From contig NZ_BAABFV010000001.1 of assembly GCF_039541235.1 (NCBI RefSeq), positions 124,001 through 188,000 on the forward strand: a stretch of 64,000 bases of DNA, given 5' to 3'. Each line of letters starts with the position of its first letter. Position 1 is the first letter of the stretch. The notes beneath the pieces are model-generated. The model was not told where the DNA came from. It was given only the letters and a program-made list of their open reading frames with translations, and searched no databases. Shown one piece after another: positions 1-9,224 of the stretch. This stretch comes from Kangiella marina. Lineage in GTDB: Bacteria; Pseudomonadota; Gammaproteobacteria; Enterobacterales; Kangiellaceae. The translations under genes were made by a program, and so were the position numbers.

Positions 1-62
1 GGGTTGATACCGAGGAGGATTTGGACGCTGCAAACCTCTATTTTAGACAGCACCAACTTTGA
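1..62 (+). CDS. kdsB: 3-deoxy-manno-octulosonate cytidylyltransferase, C-terminal end (partial)
   Basis: Only the last 19 codons are in the window, read from base 3 to a TGA at 60-62. The peptide begins VDTEEDLDAANLYF, which matches the GVDTxEDLxxA ending typical of KdsB, the cytosolic enzyme that makes CMP-KDO for the LPS inner core. It lies 16 bases before the phosphatase gene on the same strand, so the two are probably co-transcribed. The fragment is short, so identification rests on this tail motif alone. Confidence 0.55.
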   Translation, partial: VDTEEDLDAANLYFRQHQL

Positions 63-78
63 GAATGGGGAGTAGGGC

Positions 79-570
79 ATGAGTCAGTTTTCAGTCTTAT
101 TTGTTTGTTTAGGCAATATCTGTCGATCTCCAACCGCAGAAGGTGTTTTTCAGCACAAAGTTAATGCCGCTGGTTTAACTGATAAAATTCGCGTGGACTC
201 TGCTGGAACGAGTGCCTTTCATGTCGGTGAATCACCTGATCACCGTTCGCAGCAAGAAGCAAAGAAGAAAGGCTATGATTTATCTTACATCCGCTCACGA
301 AAGGCTGAGGCAAAAGACTTTGTTGATTTTGACCTTGTCATTGCAATGGATCTTGAGAATTATCATAACTTATCGCTTTTAAAAACAAGTGGTTACGATG
401 ATAAATTAAAGCTATTTATTCGTGATTATGCGCCGGAGTTTGATATCGAGGAAGTGCCCGATCCTTATTATGGCGGTGCGGATGGGTTTTCCAAGGTGCT
501 GAATATGATTGAGGTGGCGAGCGATAACTTGTTAGAAGAACTCAAGGAGCAATTTAATGCAGCCAGCTGA
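79..570 (+). CDS. Low molecular weight protein-tyrosine phosphatase
   Basis: 163 residues, the usual size of the family. The phosphate-binding loop CLGNICRS (C10 nucleophile, R16) fits CX5R(S/T), and the acid/base aspartate is D128 in VPDPYYGG. It is cytosolic. Family members remove phosphate from phosphotyrosine proteins or small phosphoesters; those paired with capsule tyrosine kinases sit in polysaccharide operons, but no such kinase is visible nearby, so the substrate is unknown. A GGGGAG ribosome-binding site precedes the ATG. The 3' end overlaps the next gene by 14 bases, implying translational coupling. Confidence 0.93.
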   Translation: MSQFSVLFVCLGNICRSPTAEGVFQHKVNAAGLTDKIRVDSAGTSAFHVGESPDHRSQQEAKKKGYDLSYIRSRKAEAKDFVDFDLVIAMDLENYHNLSLLKTSGYDDKLKLFIRDYAPEFDIEEVPDPYYGGADGFSKVLNMIEVASDNLLEELKEQFNAAS

Positions 571-1111
571 CATTCTGAGCTTCTGGTTCCAAGAATTACA
601 ACCCAAAGATTGGTGGGTCAAAAGCTATGATTTAGACAATAGAATCGCTGGTCGCTTTGGAGAGTGTCATTTAGCGGCCTCTTTAGGAGAGCTTGAAAGC
701 TGGCGCCGACAAGGAAGAGAGTACTCTGCATCAGGATTACTTGCTGAAATTATCGTCCTCGATCAATTTTCCCGTAATATCTTTCGCGATAGCCCAAAAG
801 CGTTTGCACAAGATGCTCAAGCACTGACCTTGTCACAACTTGCGGTATCTTTAGGCCTAGACTCTACATTAACCGACTCGGAAAAACAGTTCCTTTACAT
901 GCCTTATATGCACAGTGAATCGCGCGTGATACACCAGCATGCCGTGCCACTGTTTAAAGCGCTTGGCGATGACAAAGGTTACAGTTTTGAGCTTAAACAC
1001 AAAGAAATTATAGACCGGTTTGGCCGTTACCCTCACCGTAATTCGATCCTTGGTCGGCAATCAACTGATGAGGAGTTAGAATTTTTGCAACAACCAGGCT
1101 CGTCTTTCTGA
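557..1111 (+). CDS. DUF924 family protein
   Basis: 184 residues, full length for the DUF924 (PF06041) family. Visible family hallmarks are the N-terminal ILSFWFQELQPKDWW, the central VLDQFSRNIFRD block, the YMPYMHSES helix and the closing FGRYPHRNSILGR segment followed by LGRQSTDEE. The family has a helical TPR-like fold and is widespread in proteobacteria without an established biochemical role. No signal peptide or membrane segment is visible. The start overlaps the end of the phosphatase gene, so both belong to the same transcript. Function is unknown. Confidence 0.9.
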   Translation: MQPADILSFWFQELQPKDWWVKSYDLDNRIAGRFGECHLAASLGELESWRRQGREYSASGLLAEIIVLDQFSRNIFRDSPKAFAQDAQALTLSQLAVSLGLDSTLTDSEKQFLYMPYMHSESRVIHQHAVPLFKALGDDKGYSFELKHKEIIDRFGRYPHRNSILGRQSTDEELEFLQQPGSSF

Positions 1112-1223
1112 TAAGAAACCAATATAAGCGTTTAGTAACATAGCAATTCGGGCGGAGTTTTTAGTATAATGCCTGCTTATTCGACCTAATCCCTATCTTT
1201 TCATTAACCTAAGAATTATTAGC

Positions 1224-2990
1224 ATGTTAACCACCATTGAACACGATTTAAGCCAATTATTTGGTCAAGCCTTCGAAGCAAACGACTTATCATTCGATTT
1301 TGGATCAACAGTTCGCTGTACACGACCAGAATTAGGCGATTTTCAATGCAATGGTGCTATGGCTGCGGCGAAACAGGGTGCCGGAAATCCTTTTGTAACT
1401 GCGGAAAAGGTTGTCGCAAGTTTAGCAAGCAATGATGTTATCAAAAAAGTGGATATTGTCCGTCCTGGCTTTATTAACATCTTTGTCGATGAAAATTACT
1501 TAGCCAATAAGCTAACAGTGTTCGCTGCTGACAAGACCTTCGGGGCGTCAGAAGACTTATCCAATACCAAGGTCATGATTGATTTTGGTGGCCCAAACGT
1601 CGCTAAATCAATGCATGTTGGACATCTTCGAACAGCGATCATTGGGGATTCGTTGCAGCGAATTTTCCGCTTTAAAGGTTACACAGTGGTATCCGATGCA
1701 CACTTAGGTGACTGGGGCACCCAGATGGGCATGTTGATTGAAGGCTTAAAGAAGCGCCAGCCAGATCTCCCGTATTTTGATAAAGATTTTAAAGGCCCTT
1801 ATCCTGAAGAGTCGCCAGTCACTATTCAAGACTTAGAAACCATCTATCCAGAAGAGTCAGGACTCTGTAAATCAGACGATGAGGCGGCTGAAAAGGCTCG
1901 CCAAGCGACCCTCGAACTACAGAATGGGCGAGAAGGTTATAGAGCCTTGTGGCAACATTTCGTATCGGTTTCGATTGCGACTCTTAAACGTGATTATGGT
2001 GAACTGGGTGTCTCTTTTGACTTATGGAAGGGGGAGAGCGACGCTGATCCTTTCATCCCGGTGATCTTGAAGGAGTTGGAAGAAAAGAATATTTCCATTA
2101 AGGATCAAGGCGCATTGATTGTTCCTTTTGTGGATGATGCCGGCGAGAAAATCATGCCTCCGCTTATTTTACGCAAATCCGACGGGGCTGTGATGTACGG
2201 AACTACGGATCTTGCGACATTGTATGAGCGCGTCTATGAAGATCAGGCCGATATCGTGCTCTATGTTGTTGATGGTCGTCAACAGCAACACTTTAAGCAA
2301 GTATTCGCGGCGGCAGATCTCATGAGCATGGATCGCAAAACGGTTTATGAGCACACCTATTTTGGAACCGTTAACGGCAAGGATGGCAAGCCATTCAAGA
2401 CGCGTACCGGTGGCGTTATGAAGCTCCACGATCTGATCCAGATGGCGAAAGAAGAAGCTCGAAAGAAGCTTGCGGAATCTAACTTCGGGGTTGATTTTGA
2501 GGATGCTGAAAAAGAAGAAATAGCACACAAAGTTGCTATTTCGACGCTTAAATTTGCTGACTTGAGAAACTTCAGAATTAAAGACTATATTTTTGACTTA
2601 GAAAAATTTAGTGAATTTGAAGGGAAAACGGGCCCTTACTTATTAATGCAAGTAGCTCGAATTAAGTCGATTTTGCGTAAGGCAACGGAAGTTGACGCCG
2701 CGCCTGGAGCGCTACAAGCAACCACTGATAACGAGCGTGCGCTAACCTTCAAGTTGCTTGAGTTCAACGCGGCAATGAATAAAACCATTGAAAAACGTGC
2801 ACCTCACTTCTTATGCGAACACCTCTACAATCTTGCCCAAGACTTCAGCTCTTTCTATCAGAAGCAGCACATTCTTAAGGAAGCTGATGAAGAAAAGCGT
2901 GCGAGTCTATTGCAGCTATCTTCAATTTGTTTGAGCCAGTTAGAAGTCGGTTTAGAGTTGCTCGGAATTGAAACTTTAGAAAGAATGTAA
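1224..2990 (+). CDS. argS: Arginyl-tRNA synthetase
   Basis: 588 residues, class I synthetase that charges tRNA-Arg with arginine in the cytosol. The N-terminal arginine tRNA synthetase domain covers roughly residues 1-95. The HIGH signature is HVGH at 131-134, after FGGPNVAKSM. The KMSKS loop is replaced by FKTRTGG, as in most bacterial ArgRS of this class. The C-terminal DALR anticodon-binding domain occupies roughly residues 465-588, ending in the family-typical LGIETLERM. A TATAAT hexamer at 1165-1170 could be the -10 element, but no convincing -35 is present. A strong terminator follows. Confidence 0.97.
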   Translation: MLTTIEHDLSQLFGQAFEANDLSFDFGSTVRCTRPELGDFQCNGAMAAAKQGAGNPFVTAEKVVASLASNDVIKKVDIVRPGFINIFVDENYLANKLTVFAADKTFGASEDLSNTKVMIDFGGPNVAKSMHVGHLRTAIIGDSLQRIFRFKGYTVVSDAHLGDWGTQMGMLIEGLKKRQPDLPYFDKDFKGPYPEESPVTIQDLETIYPEESGLCKSDDEAAEKARQATLELQNGREGYRALWQHFVSVSIATLKRDYGELGVSFDLWKGESDADPFIPVILKELEEKNISIKDQGALIVPFVDDAGEKIMPPLILRKSDGAVMYGTTDLATLYERVYEDQADIVLYVVDGRQQQHFKQVFAAADLMSMDRKTVYEHTYFGTVNGKDGKPFKTRTGGVMKLHDLIQMAKEEARKKLAESNFGVDFEDAEKEEIAHKVAISTLKFADLRNFRIKDYIFDLEKFSEFEGKTGPYLLMQVARIKSILRKATEVDAAPGALQATTDNERALTFKLLEFNAAMNKTIEKRAPHFLCEHLYNLAQDFSSFYQKQHILKEADEEKRASLLQLSSICLSQLEVGLELLGIETLERM

Positions 2991-3049
2991 GGTAAAAATA
3001 TACAAATATTACAAACAGTTCTTTTGAAATACTAATGATGTTCGTTAAG

Positions 3050-3076
3050 ATGGCTCTATTATAGAGCCATTTTTTT
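3050..3076 (+). terminator. Rho-independent terminator of argS
   Basis: A perfect 9-bp stem (ATGGCTCTA / TAGAGCCAT) with a 3-base loop is followed directly by a run of T. It lies 60 bases after the argS stop codon and just before the dehydrogenase gene. Confidence 0.85.
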
Positions 3077-3093
3077 GGTGTAGAGAAAAGATT

Positions 3094-4527
3094 ATGAATA
3101 AAGAACTATTGAAAGAGCAGGCTTATATCAACGGAGAATGGATTTCAGCCACTAACACATTTGATGTGGATAATCCTTTCGATAATGGTGTTATTGCATC
3201 AGTAACTGACTGCACAGCAGAGCACGCAGACAATGCGATAGAAGCCGCAAGTGAAGCTTTTAAAAGTTGGTCAAAGACAACAGCAAAGCAGCGTTCTTCG
3301 TTGTTGTTAGCTTGGCATCAATTGATCATCGATAACACTGATGAGCTTGCTGAACTATTGACCATAGAGCAGGGCAAGCCACTGTCAGAAGCTAAAAATG
3401 AAATTCTTTATGGTGCTTCTTACATCAAGTGGTTTGCCGAAGAAGCACTGAGAATCAATGGTGACTTATTACCATCCCCCGACGGCGAGAAACAGATTCA
3501 AATTCATAAGCTTCCGGTTGGTGTCGTTGGTATTATTACCCCCTGGAACTTCCCGCAGGCTATGATAGCTCGTAAGGTTGCTCCTGCACTGGCTGCAGGC
3601 TGTACCGTTGTGATAAAACCAGCTTCCGAAACACCTCTCTCAGCATTGGCAATGGCTGAGCTGGCAGATCGTGCTGGCATTCCTGCTGGCGTAATCAATA
3701 TTGTTCCAAGCACATCATCAAGTGACATCGGTAAAGCACTGACCTCGAACCCTAAAGTTAGAAAGATTTCGTTTACAGGCTCGACCGCGGTCGGAAAGAA
3801 GTTAATAGAACAGTCAGCTGAAAACGTACAGAAAGTCACAATGGAGCTTGGTGGTAATGCACCGTTCATCGTTTTTGATGACGCAGATATTGAAGCGGCC
3901 ACCGAAGGACTAATGGCCAGCAAGTTCAGAAACTCGGGACAAACTTGTGTTTGTGCGAATAGAGTGTTTGTACATGAAACTCTTTATGACGAGTTCATTA
4001 AAGTTCTTGGTAAAAAAGTTTCAGCACTTACTTTAGGTAATGGATTAAGTGCCAGTGTTCAAATCACGGCACTGATTAACCAGAAGGGCATCGATAAAGT
4101 CTTACGCTTGATCAAACAGGCCACGGATTCTGGTGTAGAAGTTTTGGTGGGTGGAAGCCTAAGCAAAGAGTATCAAAATATTATCGAACCGACTGTCTTG
4201 TCAAAAGTCAGTAAAGATATGGAGATTTCTTGTGAGGAAATTTTTGGCCCGGTCGTTGCGCTGATTCCATTTAGTCAGGATGACGAAGTCATAGCTGCCG
4301 CCAATGATACCAGCGCTGGTCTCGCGTCTTACGCGTATACCGAAAACAGACACCGTATAAACCGTCTCATTCATGAGCTTGAATACGGTATGGTTGGCAT
4401 TAACACAGGCAAGTTGTCCAACGAAATGGCACCGTTTGGTGGCGTGAAAGAATCAGGAATGGGAAGGGAAGGCTCGAAGTACGGTATTAGTGACTATTTA
4501 GACATTAAGTACGCTTGTATTGATTAG
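3094..4527 (+). CDS. gabD: Succinate-semialdehyde dehydrogenase (GabD-type aldehyde dehydrogenase)
   Basis: 477 residues, full length for the aldehyde dehydrogenase superfamily. The general base is E251 in MELGGNAPF and the catalytic cysteine is C285 in GQTCVCANR, with the second cysteine C287 typical of succinate-semialdehyde dehydrogenases. The cofactor motif TPWNFP and the FTGST loop are present. GabD enzymes oxidise succinate semialdehyde to succinate with NAD(P)+, the last step of GABA catabolism. No GABA transaminase lies next to it; instead a BCCT transporter gene converges on it. A related semialdehyde substrate cannot be excluded. Confidence 0.88.
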   Translation: MNKELLKEQAYINGEWISATNTFDVDNPFDNGVIASVTDCTAEHADNAIEAASEAFKSWSKTTAKQRSSLLLAWHQLIIDNTDELAELLTIEQGKPLSEAKNEILYGASYIKWFAEEALRINGDLLPSPDGEKQIQIHKLPVGVVGIITPWNFPQAMIARKVAPALAAGCTVVIKPASETPLSALAMAELADRAGIPAGVINIVPSTSSSDIGKALTSNPKVRKISFTGSTAVGKKLIEQSAENVQKVTMELGGNAPFIVFDDADIEAATEGLMASKFRNSGQTCVCANRVFVHETLYDEFIKVLGKKVSALTLGNGLSASVQITALINQKGIDKVLRLIKQATDSGVEVLVGGSLSKEYQNIIEPTVLSKVSKDMEISCEEIFGPVVALIPFSQDDEVIAAANDTSAGLASYAYTENRHRINRLIHELEYGMVGINTGKLSNEMAPFGGVKESGMGREGSKYGISDYLDIKYACID

Positions 4528-4550
4528 TATCAGCTTACACAGAAAAAGAA

Positions 4551-4578
4551 AAAAGCCCCAAGTGCGGGGCTTTTTTTT
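4551..4578. terminator. Bidirectional terminator between gabD and the BCCT gene
   Basis: GCCCC / GGGGC core stem extended by A-T pairs, with an A-run on the left and eight T on the right, so it can stop transcription from both convergent genes. It sits 24 bases after the gabD stop and 20 bases beyond the transporter stop. Confidence 0.85.
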
Positions 4579-4597
4579 GATTGAGTCACAGTGAAAG

Positions 4598-6208
4598 TCA
4601 TTGCTTATAGTTCAACTTATAAGCGGCTCTTAACCCCATAAACAAGCTGACACACATCAGTAATAAGACAATAGTGAAGGGTAGTCCTACGGTAATGGCT
4701 GCGGCTTGGAGCGCGCCTAAGGCTTCTTTACCGCCTCCAAAAAGTAGCACCGCGGCAATAACACCTTCCATCGTTGCCCAGAAAACACGTTGTGTGACTG
4801 GGGCATCTAACTTGCCACCGGCAGTAATACTGTCGATAACCAACGATCCTGAGTCTGATGATGTGATAAAGAAAATCAGCACTAAAATGATCGCAATGGT
4901 TGATGTGATGGTGGTTAGCGGCAAGTTTTCTAGCATTTGAAACAGTGCTAATGAGCTATCGCCAATGCCGTCTGCTAGTTTACCAACATCATTTTTTACT
5001 TGTTCAATACCAGAGCGGCCAAACACAGTCATCCAAACAGCGGTCAAAAGAGTAGGAATGATTAATACTGCTGAAATAAACTGCCTTACGGTTCTGCCTT
5101 TAGATACACGCGCAATAAACATGCCTACGAATGGTGACCATGAAATCCACCACGCCCAGTAGAAAATTGTCCAGCCCTTATAAAACCCTTGGTCCTCGCG
5201 CCCAATCCAGTTACTTAGTGGGATAACATTTTCGGCATAACTGATTAACGTATTGCCGACACCATTTAGAAGCATAACCGTTGAGCCGGCAACAAAAACG
5301 AATATCATTAGTAGGGCTGCCAGTGACATGTTGATATTACTGAGTAGTTTAACACCGCCATCAAGCCCACGAACTACAGAAAATATGGCAATAACGGTGA
5401 CACCGAAAATAATAGCAAGCTGAGTAGTTATGGTGTTTGGGATATCTTCATACAGAAAATGCAGCCCACCAGCGGCTTGACTAGCTCCGAAACCAAGCGA
5501 TGTCGCTAAACCAAAGATAGTCGCCAGTACGGCAACAGTATCAATAACATTACCGGTCGCACCCCATACGCGATCACCAAAAATAGGGTAAAAAGTTGAG
5601 CGAATTGTTAGTGGGAGATTGCAGTTATAAGCAAAGAAAGCCAGCGATAAACCGACTACGGCATATATGCCCCAAGGGTGTAACCCCCAATGGAACATTG
5701 TTGCCCCCATGGCTGTTTCTTCTGAGTTCGGAGCTCCCGGAGGGACATTAAATGGCGTTGCACTGTCGCTGGTAAAGTAGCCAACGGGCTCCGCAACAGA
5801 GAAAAACATTAAGCCGATACCCATGCCGGCAGCGAAAAGCATTGCAAACCATGATATTAATGAGAACTCAGGTTTAGCTTGTTTCCCACCAATTCTGACT
5901 TTTCCAAAAGGCGATAGGAGTAAAAATAAGCAGAACAATACGAAAATATTACCGCTAATCATAAATAACCAGTCAAAATTACCGATTGACCAGTTTTTTG
6001 CAGCTTCGTAATAATCGCTCGATTTTTCAGGAAAGAGTAGGGTAAGTATGACGAAAATTACCACAAAAAAAGCCGATGCAAAGAAAACCGGGTTGTGTAA
6101 GTCCATGCCAAGAACTTCAACATTGTTCTCCCCGACCTCATGATCAGCGTCGTATTTTTTATGCAATGGATTTGGTGACGAATCGTGCTCTTTTAAAGAG
6201 TCACTCAT
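4598..6208 (-). CDS. BCCT family betaine/choline/carnitine-type transporter
   Basis: 536 residues with about twelve hydrophobic segments. The BCCT tryptophan-rich signature is visible as FYWAWWISWSPFVGMF followed by IARVSKGRTVRQF, and the N-terminal MGIGLMFFSVAEP corresponds to the glycine-rich substrate segment of TM3. BCCT proteins use Na+ or H+ gradients to import quaternary ammonium compounds such as glycine betaine, choline or carnitine. The N-terminal tail (about 45 residues) is hydrophilic; there is no long C-terminal osmosensing tail, which favours a nutritional or simple osmolyte role. It starts 12 bases after the outer-membrane protein gene and is probably co-transcribed with it. 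Confidence 0.93.
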   Translation of the reverse strand: MSDSLKEHDSSPNPLHKKYDADHEVGENNVEVLGMDLHNPVFFASAFFVVIFVILTLLFPEKSSDYYEAAKNWSIGNFDWLFMISGNIFVLFCLFLLLSPFGKVRIGGKQAKPEFSLISWFAMLFAAGMGIGLMFFSVAEPVGYFTSDSATPFNVPPGAPNSEETAMGATMFHWGLHPWGIYAVVGLSLAFFAYNCNLPLTIRSTFYPIFGDRVWGATGNVIDTVAVLATIFGLATSLGFGASQAAGGLHFLYEDIPNTITTQLAIIFGVTVIAIFSVVRGLDGGVKLLSNINMSLAALLMIFVFVAGSTVMLLNGVGNTLISYAENVIPLSNWIGREDQGFYKGWTIFYWAWWISWSPFVGMFIARVSKGRTVRQFISAVLIIPTLLTAVWMTVFGRSGIEQVKNDVGKLADGIGDSSLALFQMLENLPLTTITSTIAIILVLIFFITSSDSGSLVIDSITAGGKLDAPVTQRVFWATMEGVIAAVLLFGGGKEALGALQAAAITVGLPFTIVLLLMCVSLFMGLRAAYKLNYKQ

Positions 6209-6219
6209 GAAATCCCCCC

Positions 6220-7323
6220 TTAGAAGTAATAACCAATATTAATGTTTAAGCGTGAATGCCACTTTTCAGGGCCATTGTAGATACCTATACCAGGGCCTCC
6301 AGCAAACCACATGTTCTTACCGGCAATCCAGTCTACATAAGTATAAAGACCGTCTTTAATCAGTGTACAACCAGTAACATTTTGTATTGAATCTGTTAGT
6401 CCCGGTTTATTCTTGGTTGCTGTGTAGGTGTAGTCGTTATAACAGACCACCTTATCGAGAAATTCGTTGTTGATGGTGAACGTTTTGGCAAGGTTAAAGC
6501 TGGTTACATTAGCCTCTGCAGCTATTTCAAAAGGGAAGTCGAACGCCGACATCGCAATACGATTATTAGCGGTTTGAAGCTCAGGAGCAGCTTCAAAGTC
6601 ATAGTAAATGTGTTGTAACTGCAGGTTCCAGCTATCAAAGTGGCCATCAAAATGTACTGCGGCTGCTATGTGATCACCTTTATTTCCCGTGGTTCGATTG
6701 CGAAACTTTCCTGCTTGAAGCGATGCACCAATGGTATGTTCCCCCCATTGATACTGAGCACGGAAATTACCATGACCGTCTTCTTTATTATCGCTACCGT
6801 CAATGCTAGCTACATCAAACGAATAGCGTCCGTACCGGGCCGAGTCATCATACTCACTGTTGAAAAAATAGGCTGTATCAAAGGTCCAATCTCCCGACGT
6901 TTTAGTCCATTTCGCTCCAGTGTCATAGTCATCCTCGAACCCTAAGTAATATGTTCCCCCAAACCAAAAGCCATGAGAAGAATAGGGACTAATGCCAAAA
7001 GGAACTTGTGACACACCAACCGCTAGTCGATTAGACTCGTCAAAATTGTAACCAACTTCAGCATGATGCACTGCATTGAAAGTTTGATAAAATCGAAACT
7101 GAGAATCAACGAACCATTTACCTTTGGTAATATCGACATCGACAGCAAAGAGTTCAAAGTCAAATGAGCCATCGCTATCATCATCATAATCTTTCCAGCC
7201 GTAATTGAGGCGAACAGCGCCGCCAAGTTTCACCTCTGTCTCATCGCTAAACGCATGAGCAGAACTTGGGGTCAGAAATACACTTAGAAGTGTAGCCGTG
7301 AGTACAGAAGTTTTAGTGAACAT
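6220..7323 (-). CDS. Outer-membrane beta-barrel protein, porin-like
   Basis: 367 residues with a clear signal peptide (MFTKTSVLTATLLSVFLTPS, cleavage likely after AHA). The mature part is rich in alternating aromatic/polar strands and ends in IGYYF, the C-terminal aromatic signature of outer-membrane barrels. Strand content and length suggest a 14-18 stranded pore, but no specific family is recognised. Two cysteines near the C-terminus (in KVVCYNDY and NVTGCTLI) could form a disulfide. A GAGG ribosome-binding site precedes the ATG. Its position directly before a BCCT transporter suggests that it admits the transporter's substrate across the outer membrane; this is inference. Confidence 0.75.
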   Translation of the reverse strand: MFTKTSVLTATLLSVFLTPSSAHAFSDETEVKLGGAVRLNYGWKDYDDDSDGSFDFELFAVDVDITKGKWFVDSQFRFYQTFNAVHHAEVGYNFDESNRLAVGVSQVPFGISPYSSHGFWFGGTYYLGFEDDYDTGAKWTKTSGDWTFDTAYFFNSEYDDSARYGRYSFDVASIDGSDNKEDGHGNFRAQYQWGEHTIGASLQAGKFRNRTTGNKGDHIAAAVHFDGHFDSWNLQLQHIYYDFEAAPELQTANNRIAMSAFDFPFEIAAEANVTSFNLAKTFTINNEFLDKVVCYNDYTYTATKNKPGLTDSIQNVTGCTLIKDGLYTYVDWIAGKNMWFAGGPGIGIYNGPEKWHSRLNINIGYYF

Positions 7324-7472
7324 AAATCCTCGCGCGTACTTTAACAGTTATTTAACTATACTGGTAAGAGCGGAAAATTGATACCTTTGGCAAACATATA
7401 TGCGCATAACTTATATTATGTTAAATTAAGTATTGAGTAATAACTCTATAAGTTAGCCTGCTTAATCATGAG

Positions 7473-9224
7473 CTAATTTTGCAGCTGAGAATCACTCGCT
7501 TCGATCATGTAGTCGTTATGTAAGAATTTGGTTTGGAAATCATTTGGATGCATCGGTTTTCCAATGAAATAACCTTGTATCATGTCAACTTCCATATTGA
7601 CGCAAGTATCGAAGTCGAGTTTTGATTCTACCCCTTCAGCGACAACCTTAGTCTCGATCGTCTTTAATAAAGTAATGAGACCGTTAAGCAGTTTAGAGAT
7701 TTCATTAGTACTGGTGGAACTAGGCATCAGCGACCTATCGATTTTAACAGTATCAATCGGGAAACTATGGAGGTGTGAAATTGATGAAAAACCTGTTCCA
7801 AAATCATCTAAAGAAATACGACAGCCTAACTCACTTAAACTATGAATGACTTCTGAGGTAGCCTTGCGCTGAGTTAACAATGCTGTTTCAGTTAGTTCTA
7901 GTTCTAATAAACCTGGTTCTACTTTAAACTCGATCAGGCAGTCTTTTATCAGTTGTACTAATTGGTTACTTAGCTGAATTGGTGAAATATTAATGCCCAT
8001 TAAAAGTGGTTTTTCTCTATCTTGATTCCAAATAGATAGCTGTTGAATTGCTGATCTGACTGCCCAGTTTCCAATTTGTACAATGAGTCTGGATTTTTCA
8101 GCTATTGGAATAAAGACGTTAGGCCCTAACGGCTGCCCATCTATTTTTAACCTGATAAGCGCTTCGGCACCGATGACTGCACCATCAACCGAAGAAATAA
8201 TGGGTTGGTAATCCATGTAAAAGGAGTTGTCTTTAAGCGCTTCTTTTAACTGATTCTCAATAGTGAACTCTGACAAAAACTCTTCTTGCATCTGCCGTTT
8301 AAAGCAACTGTATTGATTTCTTCCTAGCTCCTTTGAGCGGAAAAGTGCTATATCAGCAAATTTCAGCAGTTCCTTTTCATTCTTGGCATCATCTGGGTAC
8401 AGGGCTATTCCAATGCTCGCAGAAATATCAAGATTGAGGTTTCCTACCTCGAAAGGCTCTTGCATACTTCCTAATAATCGCTCGGCTACCCTCTTCGCAG
8501 CCTCTGGTGACTCAATCCCTTTTAGCGTTATCGCCAACTCATCCCCGCCTAGTCGTGAAAAAAGCTCGTTGTTTCGTAAAGTCCTCGCCAAACGCTTCAC
8601 AACTTCTATCAGTAACTGGTCACCCGTGTCATGTCCGTGATTATCATTAACAAATTTAAAATGATCCAAGTCTATTAGCAATAAGCCAAGTTTCTTGTTC
8701 ATGGTTTCATGTTGTTTTATTTCGTTACGTAATACTTCATCAAAATAATAACGATTCGTCAGTCCCGTCAAGTTATCATGTTCTGCTAGCTCTTTCGCTT
8801 TTTGAAAGCTATGTCGTAAGTTTTCTTCTAATTTTGTTCTAGCTTGAGCATTGAGGATAGCTCGTTGCAATCTAAATGCATTGATTTCTGTTTTTATTAA
8901 GAAGTCTTGTGCCCCTGCTTTTATGCACTCTAAAGCGATATCGTTGTCGGTAGATGCACTGACCATAATCACTGCAGTGCTTTCTTTAAGACTTTCACTT
9001 TTGAGTAGTTGCAATAGTTCCAGACCAGTGGAGGAAGATAGGTTGTAATCCAACAGAATCACATCAAATGAGATCAGTTTAATCAGCATGCTGGCTTCAG
9101 ATGCACCTTGCACTTCAGAAATGTCCGTTTCAAAATTTGCCCCTTTGATAGCTCGAATCATGGACTCTCTATCAATGGCATCATCATCAATGATTAGTAT
9201 TTTCATTTTGTCACACTCACTCAC
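7473..9224 (-). CDS. Response regulator with GGDEF and EAL domains
   Basis: 583 residues. Receiver domain at about 7-125, with acidic pocket D13-D15, phospho-acceptor D59 and conserved K111. The GGDEF domain covers about 150-310 with signature RLGGDEL (226-230; F to L in the last position, usually tolerated). The EAL domain covers about 325-570 with EAL at 354-356, DDFGTG at 473-478 and EGVE at 530-533, so the phosphodiesterase residues look intact. It probably makes or degrades c-di-GMP in response to phosphorylation. Its ATG overlaps the stop of the upstream receiver gene (ATGA), so it is the last gene of a three-gene phosphorelay operon headed by the CHASE kinase. Confidence 0.93.
   Translation of the reverse strand: MSECDKMKILIIDDDAIDRESMIRAIKGANFETDISEVQGASEASMLIKLISFDVILLDYNLSSSTGLELLQLLKSESLKESTAVIMVSASTDNDIALECIKAGAQDFLIKTEINAFRLQRAILNAQARTKLEENLRHSFQKAKELAEHDNLTGLTNRYYFDEVLRNEIKQHETMNKKLGLLLIDLDHFKFVNDNHGHDTGDQLLIEVVKRLARTLRNNELFSRLGGDELAITLKGIESPEAAKRVAERLLGSMQEPFEVGNLNLDISASIGIALYPDDAKNEKELLKFADIALFRSKELGRNQYSCFKRQMQEEFLSEFTIENQLKEALKDNSFYMDYQPIISSVDGAVIGAEALIRLKIDGQPLGPNVFIPIAEKSRLIVQIGNWAVRSAIQQLSIWNQDREKPLLMGINISPIQLSNQLVQLIKDCLIEFKVEPGLLELELTETALLTQRKATSEVIHSLSELGCRISLDDFGTGFSSISHLHSFPIDTVKIDRSLMPSSTSTNEISKLLNGLITLLKTIETKVVAEGVESKLDFDTCVNMEVDMIQGYFIGKPMHPNDFQTKFLHNDYMIEASDSQLQN

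Noticed and set aside
2169-2528. 119-residue open frame on the minus strand inside argS
   Set aside because: It lies entirely within the well-conserved argS frame and encodes no recognisable protein; a frame shadow.
3504-3923. 139-residue open frame on the minus strand inside gabD
   Set aside because: Antisense to the conserved dehydrogenase core; composition follows the sense codons.
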